DNA from: JBAXPW01 sp037132015
GTDB lineage: Bacteria > Patescibacteriota > Microgenomatia > UBA1406 > GWC2-37-13
Reading direction: 5' to 3'
NCBI GenBank assembly: GCA_037132015.1
Contig: JBAXPW010000004.1
Coordinates: 1-42,001, forward strand
Length of the DNA: 42,001 bases
The notes under the pieces: model-generated
Told to the model about the DNA's origin: nothing
What the model saw: the letters and a program-made list of their open reading frames with translations, nothing else
Database searches by the model: none
Part shown: one piece after another, positions 1 through 7,676 of the stretch
Numbering within the stretch: position 1 is the stretch's first letter
Layout: each line of letters opens with the position of its first letter
Position numbers and translations under genes: made by a program

Positions 1-312
1 TGTAGGGGAGTTAAATTTAGCTTAAGTGGTGGTACAGTGGCGAGGGTTCATATCCTCCCTTGTCCTTTCCTCCTTGTTCTGTGAGTTCTCTTAAGTATTC
101 TTCTCGTTCTAGCATCATGATGCTTTGTACTGACGATGCTACAAACTTTTCAAATGAAAGTTTCTCTCCCATTGCATTCCTTAAATTTTTGAGACTCGCC
201 ATGATTATGTCTTGTTGATATTCTTCTGTTTGTTTCATAGGTCTTTTGAAATGTATTTGTAATATTTTATTTTACATCTCTCAGACACAATTTATTATAC
301 GGTCCCCCAAAA
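1..312 (-). mobile_element. Terminal part of an IS256-like insertion sequence, runs off the window start
   Basis: The minus strand just upstream of the transposase fragment reads GGGGGACCGTATAAT and then TTGTGT about 3 nt later. As I remember it, this resembles the terminal inverted repeat and promoter region of IS256-type elements. The outer edge is taken as the run of C at about 304-308. The other end lies outside the window, so I cannot check for a matching inverted repeat or a target duplication. Moderate to low confidence. Confidence 0.4.
17..238 (-). pseudogene. Transposase N-terminal fragment, IS256/mutator-like, frameshifted
   Basis: The 73-residue reading frame starts MKQTEEYQQD and contains a helical stretch ending MMLEREEYLREL, followed by KDKGGY. 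Mutator-type (IS256) transposases have a similar N-terminal region: a helix, an EREEYL-like segment and then a GNGYxxR-type strand. Here the frame changes character after GGYEPSP and stops soon after. On the same strand another frame continues as TLATVPPLKLNLTPL, which looks more like the expected strand of the family. I read this as a frameshifted, inactive gene. No catalytic DDE residues are visible because the rest of the gene would lie before position 1. It could also be an unrelated short hypothetical protein. Confidence 0.4.
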
Positions 313-447
313 AAAAAGGAAAGATAAGCTCGCCAGCTTCCTAAAGCCTAGAAGCATAGAATGAAGGAATTCTAAAGTGTGTCCCAGTTCTCTTCTTTCA
401 AATTGAAGAAATACCAAGATCACAAATCAAATTATACCTTAATCGTA
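239..447. other. Intergenic stretch after the IS end, no gene seen
   Basis: Between the IS-like end and the pilin-like gene I see an A-run next to a C-run (about 304-319), a small AAGCT-CGCC-AGCTT hairpin near 327-340, and a weak TTCTT/AAGAA dyad near 392-409 that could help end minus-strand transcription. No credible reading frame and no strong terminator were found. Confidence 0.5.
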
Positions 448-1329
448 TCACGATAATCCAGGTATACGTAGCAGATCAACTCCAATAATTCGAAGAATCA
501 GTACAGAGAAGATAATAAACAATAACCCAACTAAACATGAAGTCAATAACTCTTGTGCTTTTTTTATCTTTTCACTATTACCACGAGAATATGAATACTG
601 AAATCCTCCGTATATCACACATAAAAATGCAAATAGACCTGAAAGTCCTATTCCATACCCTAGAATTACATTCTGTACAAACCCCTGCAAGTTTTTATCC
701 ATACACCCCATTGCAGTCCACACCCCTCTACCTTCTTTATATACTATACCCTGATACGTATAACGGCCTCTTGAAATTGTACCTACTTCTATTCCTATAC
801 AATCAAAACAGGCCTTTTGCTCAGCATCAGTAGTGATATTCCTGCAAAGTTGACCAATAGAAGCCAAATTACCATTTGCACTCGCTCTACAATAACATCC
901 AGGAAATCCTGGTTTCCCAATCGGAACTCCTCCATTACAATAGTCTCCCGCCGAATTATCGAGCAACCCCCATGCTTTTATTCTATCACCAATTGTTCCT
1001 AAGGGCCAAAAAGGAATTATTGCTTTCGGAAAATCCAACGGATTAATTATGTTCAATATGGGCATAAAGGCTGGTTTTATTATTGGACTTGTTAATATAT
1101 CTCCAACAACAGGTACCTTACCAATCATACTTATTACAAATTCTTGATTTGTTATTTCTTTAATTAATTCAACCTCACTTCCACAACACGCATAATTACC
1201 AATAGGATTTGGGTCTCCCACTCCCGTATAGGGAATTCCACAATTTGAAGCACCCTGTGCGCGAGCTGGCTGACATACAAATAAAAATGTACTAACTATA
1301 AAGAAGAAGATAATAGTCCGAGATTTCAT
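448..1329 (-). CDS. Secreted Cys-rich protein with C-terminal T4SS_pilin-like (TrbC/VirB2) module
   Basis: The 293-aa protein begins with a classic signal peptide (MKSRTIIFFF through ARAQ, residues 1-24). A Cys-rich extracytoplasmic part follows (CCG, CYC, CFDCIG and a WTAMGC segment). At the C-terminus two membrane helices (about 222-246 and 261-283) are joined by a short basic loop with GNSEKIKKAQE, ending LRIIGVDLLRIPG. That helix-loop-helix pattern is typical of the CPR T4SS_pilin family, related to TrbC/VirB2. The paired cysteines suggest disulfides outside the cell. It lies 59 bp downstream of the 1384-aa gene on the same strand and also has its own promoter. A surface or pilus/secretion role is inferred; nothing here shows what is moved or bound. 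Confidence 0.7.
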   Translation of the reverse strand: MKSRTIIFFFIVSTFLFVCQPARAQGASNCGIPYTGVGDPNPIGNYACCGSEVELIKEITNQEFVISMIGKVPVVGDILTSPIIKPAFMPILNIINPLDFPKAIIPFWPLGTIGDRIKAWGLLDNSAGDYCNGGVPIGKPGFPGCYCRASANGNLASIGQLCRNITTDAEQKACFDCIGIEVGTISRGRYTYQGIVYKEGRGVWTAMGCMDKNLQGFVQNVILGYGIGLSGLFAFLCVIYGGFQYSYSRGNSEKIKKAQELLTSCLVGLLFIIFSVLILRIIGVDLLRIPGLS

Positions 1330-1335
1330 ATCATA

Positions 1336-1364
1336 ATTAGACTATATTTCTCATGCAAATGCAA
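1336..1364 (-). promoter_or_regulatory. Promoter of the Cys-rich pilin-like gene, leaderless type
   Basis: On the minus strand TTGCAT (1359-1364), 17 bp, TCTAAT (1336-1341), then 6 nt to the ATG at 1329. Transcription should start at or next to the start codon. Confidence 0.5.
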
Positions 1365-1388
1365 GATGCTTACAGCAAAATAATTATT

Positions 1389-4300
1389 TTATCGTCTCTT
1401 TTTTCCATCCTCCAAATCTAACTCATCTTTTGCTTCCCATCCTCCATATATAAGCCAGATTAAAATAGCGTATACAACTACATTTGGAATTATCTTATTT
1501 ACTAAAAGCCACTTATCCACTTGCTCACTTGTGTGAGCACTTACTCCAAATGCCTGCATTAACATCGAACCAGAATTCTGTCCAAAATCACTTAGATAAC
1601 TTGTAAGTTGCAATCTACGTGATATTGTTGAAATAGAATCAAGACTCATTGGAGACATCTTACAATCTCCTTTAAACTCGTCTAATGCGAATGTTGACCT
1701 ACGACCCTGTGAGATCTGATTTAACCATCCAATAAGAACCTCATCTGTAGATGCATCTCCCTTAAATGCACTAATTACTGTATACAGCTCCAAAAATATG
1801 TGTTTTTGCATTGTCGGCTTTGATAGGATACTTTCTATTTTTTTTAAGTTTTTTTCTACCATCTCAATCAGTGACTTTATATCTCCAGTCACAGCAATAT
1901 TTTTTATCATTCCATATATTTTTTGTGAACTAGTAGTCACTTTATGAACTTCCCCAGCATCCCCAAAAAATCTCGCATATGGATTTGGACCTTGCAATTG
2001 TAAATATTTTATACCTGCATCAGGACTATAGTCAGAAAATTTTGGTGCTCCAACCAATCCATCTACTTCAAATTGTGACTTTGCCCATAGATTAAAAAAA
2101 TTATTTAATTTTCCAAGACTCGGTACATCATTTATTGATCCACCAGTTGGGATAGAAAAATCACCAAATGTTTGTGTCATAATTGCAGGGCTTGTTCCAC
2201 CAACTAATCCTATAAAGTAATTCTGAAATCCATCATAATTACTTCCATCAAAAGTAAATGTACTAAACATAAGATCGGCTACTATTTGTTCATCATGAGT
2301 TGGATGTTGAGGATCTTTAAATAGATCATCTCGCCTCAATACACTTCGAGGAACTTTGTCATTACGCAAGCGTGCTGTACCTAACTTCAAGATTGTATCA
2401 ATTTTTTCAATTGCTTTTGATTTGTCACCAAAGAGCTCTGTTGCTTTTCCATAAAAATCCATTATATATTTTAAATGTGGCACACCTTCTTCACGATATC
2501 GTGGAATAACATAGGTCCTTATAACACCTATTTTTTCTTTATCTCCCACAACTAAATCATTATGAGAAAAAGTACGTCCTGTTTGTTGATCCACTGCTAC
2601 GAAATTATCATTAAAGTAAAAATCAGACGCCTTCATTTCTATTTTTATTGGATCTCCCGTACCAGATGGATTTCTAAATGATGCAAGTATCTTTCCACTT
2701 TTAGTGAGGCTATCAGTAAAAAATGTCATACTCTGATGCATCACAGCTAAAGCAGATCCAGGATCCTTTAAAAATGCTGTGTACATTATCTCTCCTCGGA
2801 TTGATCTGCTTCGAAGTAATTTCATTTCTGTTTCTGTATAATTCCGTTGTTCGATACCTCTTCCTCTATCTACCTTAACTGAAAAATATCTTTCATGCCC
2901 CAATTCACCTCCTCGTAATTCACGACTAACTCGTTTTCCATAGTCACCTGTGTTTCCTGAGTCAATCTCCCAATCTGTCAATTTTCTTTCTTCAGATCCA
3001 TGTGATACTGAATATCTTTTTTTTAAGATATCTCTATATCCCTTCATACGCGTAGCCCACTTATCCATATCACTTCCTACTCTATTTTCAACAAAATAGA
3101 ATGCAGACTGAACCCCAGGGCCCTCCCCCATGTACATCCATGAAAAGAAATCACTCCAGTCTTTTGGTGGTGTATCATTTCCACTCCCTCTACCTTGCAA
3201 CTCGTTATACAAGATATAATATCCCGTTAATCTCCATCCTCCAAGGTCTTCAAATACATCCATTGAAACTTGATTCATCACCCATTCAAAAAAGAATGCA
3301 TTTACACAGTCATTATCTTTTGCATCCATCGCGTTGATTGATTCCCGTATAGCGAGTTCTGTATCTGTTTTCCCATATTTCCCCTCCTTCATTTGACCTC
3401 CTCTAGCTCGAATCCTCTCATATGAGTCTATCCCTATCTCTTCAGGGGTACACGGCAATAGAGGAACTATTTTAGCTGAAGCATAGACATTTTTTTCTAC
3501 ACTACCTCTTCGTCCAATATTGAGTGCATGAAGTTGAGGTCTAAAAACCTCCATATATCGAACCATTGCAACATGTGCCCATCCCAATTCTGGTGATGTA
3601 TCTTTTAATACTCTAAATGCGTCAGTAGTAATAAATGAAAGATTTTTTACGTGCGTCAACCATTGAATTTTATTATCATCAACCCCTGTAATCCCATTTG
3701 CTTCAAGGTATTCTCTTAGTTCATTCTGATATTGGGTCATTAATACATTACCATAAACTTGTCCTGCTTCCCCCATTTCTTGTCCTCTTTTTGCATCCAC
3801 AAATATCTCAGAAAGAAGATTTGAAGGCAACTTATTTCCATTTTTATTTGCTAATCGTTGAAGCCAAACAGGAAAAAAATTAATAGCTAGATTAACAGTT
3901 TTATCGTTTGTAAGCATAGCGAAATGAGCCACATTAAATTGCCCTATATACCCTCCTACCTTATCTTCTTCAACTGTCTGCAACACAATCGGAATATTAT
4001 GAGTTATTTCCGCCATTCTCACAATTGAGTTTACTTTTTTTTCTAAATACAGTATTCTGCCCTTGTATAACTTAAGTAATTTCGTGTCTAATTCATCCGG
4101 TCTTCCTGGAACAACCTTATAAAAATATCTGCGTTGAAGTTCAGCACTTGGGTTTGCCAATGATAACAATCTGTTTTGCAAATCTGTTATAGCTCTTCCC
4201 TCAAGAAGTTGATTATACCCATCTTGAAACTGACCCTCAGGTTGTGAAAGTAACTTATTAAGAAGACTTAGAACACTCGACTCAATAAAATCTTCAAAAT

Positions 4301-5543
4301 GTTTCATCTCTGTCAGATTTATCCCACGTTCAGGTTGTCCTACTTGTGTTGGTATATTCTCTAAGATTCGGCTAATTACAGTGTCATCATCACGGAATCG
4401 TGTCATAAGCAAATCCATACTTTCGTTTCCTGTATTAGAAGTAAGCATCTCCATCTGGCCTCGCTCACGATATCTTGTTTGCATTTTATCCCCAAACCTT
4501 TTTAATGTTTCTATTTGAGTAGGTCGGTCAACAGAACTTACATTATGAAATACATCCTCAAGCAACTGATTAATATATACTCTAAATGTATTTATATCCC
4601 TAAGGTTTGATGTAATATCACCTTCGTACTTAGAATAGGCATATCGTTCCCCTAGTCGAATATATGCTTTTAAATCACTTAACAACATCTGCTGAAGAAA
4701 TTGATCAGTTACACCTGGTACGCTAGTATACTGAGCGTATAGCCGTAATCTAGCAGGATTAAGAGTTGTTAGATTATTCTGAAACATCCTAACATATCCA
4801 GAGTATTCTTGATCTATAGTTTTCATTTCTACATCAGAAGGTGCGTCTTCTATAATATTAAAAATAGAACGAATTCTATCTGTTCGATCTGTAAGTTGTG
4901 CTGAATCAATTCCAAATAAAGCAACATGATTTAATGAAGTGTCATGTGCTAGCTCCGATATACATTCCAAAATAAGTTTAGCAGCATGTACATTTGTAAA
5001 TGCCAGTTTTTTTAGTCGCATTTCAAAATCAGTCTCAGTAATATGAGTTGTTTCAGAAAAACGAATATTAGGTAATGTAGCAAAATTCAATTGTCCACTA
5101 TCTCGATCCATTGTACCACCGGTAGTATAAAGAAATAAAAATTCATACAAACCTCGAGCTTCATCAGTAGTAATCTTTTTTTCACCTATTTTTGTAAGAA
5201 GCCTTTCAGTAGTTTGATCCAGAGGTATTTGAGTTCTATTTGAGGCATCAATGATTTTGAATATTTCTTTTTTAATCTCTACAACATCTGGTGATTTTTC
5301 TTGGGGGAACCCTGTCTGACCTCTTGCTCTACGTTCATCTGCTGCCCTATTCACACTTTTTAGTTTAGGATGCATATTCTTATATGACTTTATCAAGAAG
5401 TCGAGAAGATTTCCTCCTGAAGTAATTACTTGAACATTTTCTGATTGAGCATCCGCACGAATTTGATCATTTTCCTTACTGAGACTAGGACCATGAGCTA
5501 CTGTCTCAGGTGTTCCCGATGGTGGTAAAGGTGGTCCAGCCAT
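1389..5543 (-). CDS. 1384-aa hypothetical protein with a C-terminal membrane anchor
   Basis: I do not recognise a family. The protein has no signal peptide and is mostly charged and helical, with many Arg/Asp-rich segments, so the bulk should be cytoplasmic. Near the end (about residues 1349-1369) one hydrophobic helix, IIPNVVVYAILIWLIYGG, is followed by a short charged tail ending KKRR, so it looks tail-anchored. The N-terminus is Pro/Ser-rich and probably disordered. I see no P-loop, nuclease or protease motif. At about 4.15 kb it is by far the largest gene here and shares the strand with the Cys-rich pilin-like gene just downstream, which suggests a common envelope structure. The start is supported by a TATAAT 6 nt upstream of the ATG. 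Confidence 0.75.
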   Translation of the reverse strand: MAGPPLPPSGTPETVAHGPSLSKENDQIRADAQSENVQVITSGGNLLDFLIKSYKNMHPKLKSVNRAADERRARGQTGFPQEKSPDVVEIKKEIFKIIDASNRTQIPLDQTTERLLTKIGEKKITTDEARGLYEFLFLYTTGGTMDRDSGQLNFATLPNIRFSETTHITETDFEMRLKKLAFTNVHAAKLILECISELAHDTSLNHVALFGIDSAQLTDRTDRIRSIFNIIEDAPSDVEMKTIDQEYSGYVRMFQNNLTTLNPARLRLYAQYTSVPGVTDQFLQQMLLSDLKAYIRLGERYAYSKYEGDITSNLRDINTFRVYINQLLEDVFHNVSSVDRPTQIETLKRFGDKMQTRYRERGQMEMLTSNTGNESMDLLMTRFRDDDTVISRILENIPTQVGQPERGINLTEMKHFEDFIESSVLSLLNKLLSQPEGQFQDGYNQLLEGRAITDLQNRLLSLANPSAELQRRYFYKVVPGRPDELDTKLLKLYKGRILYLEKKVNSIVRMAEITHNIPIVLQTVEEDKVGGYIGQFNVAHFAMLTNDKTVNLAINFFPVWLQRLANKNGNKLPSNLLSEIFVDAKRGQEMGEAGQVYGNVLMTQYQNELREYLEANGITGVDDNKIQWLTHVKNLSFITTDAFRVLKDTSPELGWAHVAMVRYMEVFRPQLHALNIGRRGSVEKNVYASAKIVPLLPCTPEEIGIDSYERIRARGGQMKEGKYGKTDTELAIRESINAMDAKDNDCVNAFFFEWVMNQVSMDVFEDLGGWRLTGYYILYNELQGRGSGNDTPPKDWSDFFSWMYMGEGPGVQSAFYFVENRVGSDMDKWATRMKGYRDILKKRYSVSHGSEERKLTDWEIDSGNTGDYGKRVSRELRGGELGHERYFSVKVDRGRGIEQRNYTETEMKLLRSRSIRGEIMYTAFLKDPGSALAVMHQSMTFFTDSLTKSGKILASFRNPSGTGDPIKIEMKASDFYFNDNFVAVDQQTGRTFSHNDLVVGDKEKIGVIRTYVIPRYREEGVPHLKYIMDFYGKATELFGDKSKAIEKIDTILKLGTARLRNDKVPRSVLRRDDLFKDPQHPTHDEQIVADLMFSTFTFDGSNYDGFQNYFIGLVGGTSPAIMTQTFGDFSIPTGGSINDVPSLGKLNNFFNLWAKSQFEVDGLVGAPKFSDYSPDAGIKYLQLQGPNPYARFFGDAGEVHKVTTSSQKIYGMIKNIAVTGDIKSLIEMVEKNLKKIESILSKPTMQKHIFLELYTVISAFKGDASTDEVLIGWLNQISQGRRSTFALDEFKGDCKMSPMSLDSISTISRRLQLTSYLSDFGQNSGSMLMQAFGVSAHTSEQVDKWLLVNKIIPNVVVYAILIWLIYGGWEAKDELDLEDGKKRR

Positions 5544-5549
5544 ATAAAT

Positions 5550-5555
5550 ATTATA
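5550..5555 (-). promoter_or_regulatory. -10 element of the 1384-aa gene
   Basis: A perfect TATAAT on the minus strand, 6 nt before the ATG at 5543. No convincing -35 hexamer 17 bp upstream. Confidence 0.5.
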
Positions 5556-5647
5556 TCATATACAGACTTATAATAATAGCGAAGTGATATTTTGTACTAT
5601 TTCAATCAGTATTCAGTGTATCACATTACCTGATGTGCAGGTGAATA

Positions 5648-5851
5648 TTATTTTTTCCTCCACGCTCCACGTATAGATACAAATGTATGAGCGATGACGG
5701 CACTCGTTAATGATGAGTTACGAATAAATTCTGGTACATTACCACAGGTAAGACAACTCGATCTATTCATCCAATATTGAAGCACATCAAATACAAGCAA
5801 CATTGGTAAAAATATAATAAGCACGGTATTTATCTCACGTTTGACTTGCAT
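5648..5851 (-). CDS. Small membrane protein, 67 aa, unknown function
   Basis: The start is placed at the ATG of MQVKREINTV. A longer frame would need a TTG start, whereas this ATG lies 7 nt after a good promoter. The protein has a basic N-terminus, a hydrophobic helix (about residues 9-28, TVLIIFLPMLLVFDVLQYW), a CLTCG pair of cysteines that could bind metal or form a disulfide, a second weakly hydrophobic segment and a basic end (RGAWRKK). No known family recognised. It lies between the khpB terminator and the 1384-aa gene with its own promoter, so it is probably a separate unit. Confidence 0.5.
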   Translation of the reverse strand: MQVKREINTVLIIFLPMLLVFDVLQYWMNRSSCLTCGNVPEFIRNSSLTSAVIAHTFVSIRGAWRKK

Positions 5852-5858
5852 ATCTTTA

Positions 5859-5887
5859 ATACTAGCAATAATCAAATATCATGGCAA
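5859..5887 (-). promoter_or_regulatory. Promoter of the 67-aa membrane protein gene
   Basis: On the minus strand TTGCCA (5882-5887), 17 bp, TAGTAT (5859-5864), then 7 nt to the ATG at 5851. This placement decides the start codon. Confidence 0.55.
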
Positions 5888-5895
5888 GGGTAAAA

Positions 5896-5921
5896 AAAAT
5901 CCCCCAATGAAGGGGGATTTT
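5896..5921 (-). terminator. Rho-independent terminator downstream of khpB
   Basis: The hairpin ATCCCCC-AATGAA-GGGGGAT is flanked by A-runs on one side and T-runs on the other. On the minus strand it ends in a run of T, so it should terminate the khpB transcript about 20 nt after the stop codon. The AT flanks are symmetric enough that it may also work from the other strand. Confidence 0.8.
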
Positions 5922-5941
5922 ATATAAAAAATTTTTTATAT

Positions 5942-6433
5942 TTATTCCATATCAGTTGATGCGTCGTCAGGCATAGCGTTTCCTTTGATATCAATCACAA
6001 GGTGTCTATCTCTACCTTCACCAATTGAATATGTTGTGAGATCTGAATAGTCATTTGTTACAAACTCATGAACTAATTTTCTTTCGTATGATGAAAGTCC
6101 TCGAAAGTGCATTGGTTTTTGCATCAAACGTGCTTTGTCTGCAAGTTGTCCTGCGATATGAGTTAATCGTTCTTTTTGTTTTTCACGATAATCATTTACG
6201 TTTACAAGAATGTTCACTGGCTCGCCATATTTTTTATACAACACTACTTCAAGAATTTTTTGAATTGCACGAATGGTCTCTCCATGTCTACCTATGATAG
6301 TAGAGGCTTCATCATCCGTTTTAATAATAATCTGAAAAATATGTTCATCTTGCTCAACCTGAAGTTCAAATGTTTCAATCATTTTATCTAAAAGCATCTG
6401 TGCTTCAGATTGTATTTCTGCTACTCGATCCAT
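5942..6433 (-). CDS. khpB: KhpB/Jag-family RNA-binding protein (KH + R3H)
   Basis: The 163-aa protein has a KH domain with the IIGRHGETIRAIQKIL nucleic-acid-binding loop (about residues 46-61) and a C-terminal R3H domain with SSYERKLVHEF (about 113-123). This is the organisation of KhpB (Jag/EloR), a small RNA-binding protein linked in other bacteria to cell elongation and division. The N-terminal Jag_N domain found in many homologues is missing, so this is a short form. It lies 39 bp after yidC on the same strand, which keeps the ancient rpmH-yidC-jag order. An acidic tail (DDASTDME) ends the protein. Termination is by the hairpin just downstream. Confidence 0.9.
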   Translation of the reverse strand: MDRVAEIQSEAQMLLDKMIETFELQVEQDEHIFQIIIKTDDEASTIIGRHGETIRAIQKILEVVLYKKYGEPVNILVNVNDYREKQKERLTHIAGQLADKARLMQKPMHFRGLSSYERKLVHEFVTNDYSDLTTYSIGEGRDRHLVIDIKGNAMPDDASTDME

Positions 6434-6472
6434 ATATTTTTTAATAAACTATTAATCAATAATTAAACTCTA

Positions 6473-7381
6473 TTATTTTTTCTTTCCTTTTTTCCCCTTA
6501 TTCTTCTTGGGAATTGAAACTGGAATTTGCTTTTTTTCTTTTTCATTTTCTACAATCTCAGCATCTTCTATTTGATCGTCTTCTTTCTGAGTAATTGGTA
6601 TAGGAATACTAGATTTTTTGCTATTAATATTTCTATATTGAATGATACTAAAAATAGAGAATACATTGTAATAAAGAGATAAACCAATAGGAAGACTATA
6701 TGAGAACCAACCAATCATAAGTGGGAAAATATATCTCATCTGTATAGACATTGCTCGTTGAAAATCTTCTGAGGTATCTGATTTTTCACCCTCTTTTTTA
6801 GGTGGAAGTGCTGGTGTTGAAAATTTGAATTGTATATATTGAAGCAACGCAGTTGTAATAGGAATCAATATAAATAGATAATTACCAGTTTTTGCTGGAG
6901 TTGTCGCTAAATTCAATCCAAAAAAGAATGGATCTATAGTTATTATTTTAAGAGAAGGATGATAAATAAATGAATTAATTTGTGCGATTATTTTTGCATC
7001 ATTTCCATGTAACCAGAAATTATTTAGAACATTAAATAACGCATAAAAAACAGGAATTTGAATAATGGCAAATAAACAACCTGCTGCAGGATTGATATTA
7101 TGTTCTTGATAAAGTTTGAGCTGTGCCTGTTGTAATGTCTTTTGATCATTTTTATGTTTCTTTGCAAGATTATCCATATGAGGTTTGATATCTTGCATTT
7201 TTTTACTCAACTCCATCTGTTGTTTAAAAAATGGATGGATGATGAGACGAATAATCACCGTCAAAGATATAATGGCAAAGCCAAAAGCTCCAGGGATTTT
7301 GACAAATAAAAATCCTTTATACAATGCAATAAGGAGGTTTAATATCGGATGCGTGAACGCTGTATCAAAAAAATTACCCAT
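6473..7381 (-). CDS. yidC: Membrane protein insertase YidC/Oxa1
   Basis: The 302-aa protein is a YidC/Oxa1/Alb3-type insertase, placing proteins in the inner membrane alone or with Sec. The conserved core is clear: the first core helix with the functionally important Arg (VIIRLIIHPFF), a charged cytoplasmic helical hairpin (KKMQDIKPHMDNLAKKHKND), then NPAAGCLFAIIQIPVFYALF and three more hydrophobic helices. The tail is very Lys-rich (KKNKGKKGKKK), as in YidC proteins that contact the ribosome. The large periplasmic P1 domain of Gram-negative YidC is absent, so this is the short monoderm-like form. Neighbours khpB and rpmH confirm the classical cluster. Confidence 0.95.
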   Translation of the reverse strand: MGNFFDTAFTHPILNLLIALYKGFLFVKIPGAFGFAIISLTVIIRLIIHPFFKQQMELSKKMQDIKPHMDNLAKKHKNDQKTLQQAQLKLYQEHNINPAAGCLFAIIQIPVFYALFNVLNNFWLHGNDAKIIAQINSFIYHPSLKIITIDPFFFGLNLATTPAKTGNYLFILIPITTALLQYIQFKFSTPALPPKKEGEKSDTSEDFQRAMSIQMRYIFPLMIGWFSYSLPIGLSLYYNVFSIFSIIQYRNINSKKSSIPIPITQKEDDQIEDAEIVENEKEKKQIPVSIPKKNKGKKGKKK

Positions 7382-7504
7382 ATAAATTTAGTGTTTTCAA
7401 TTATGTATTTGACAATAAGTAGGATTTAGATAATGATATATGACAATAATAAACTGCTTTATCAATCACATTATAATCTTCTACTCAACCCGTAATTCTG
7501 AACA

Positions 7505-7639
7505 TTAGAGTGCTATATTCTTACGACCTTTTGCTCGTCTTCGATTAAGGACTTTTTGTCCATCTTTAGATTCCATTCGTTTTAAAAAGCCGTGTTTTTT
7601 GATTCTTTTTCCTTTTTTTGGCTGATATGTACGTTTCAT
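7505..7639 (-). CDS. rpmH: 50S ribosomal protein L34
   Basis: A 44-aa frame starting MKRTYQPKKGKRIKKHGF and ending RRRAKGRKNIAL has the standard L34 sequence (KRTYQP, HGF, RRxKGRK). The protein is very basic and binds 23S rRNA in the large subunit. It is upstream of yidC on the same strand with about 120 bp between them. That gap is too small for rnpA, which normally sits there, and dnaA is not on the other side; valS is. Confidence 0.97.
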   Translation of the reverse strand: MKRTYQPKKGKRIKKHGFLKRMESKDGQKVLNRRRAKGRKNIAL

Positions 7640-7676
7640 AGAAAATTAAAAAATAAAATATAAAAAATAAATACTG

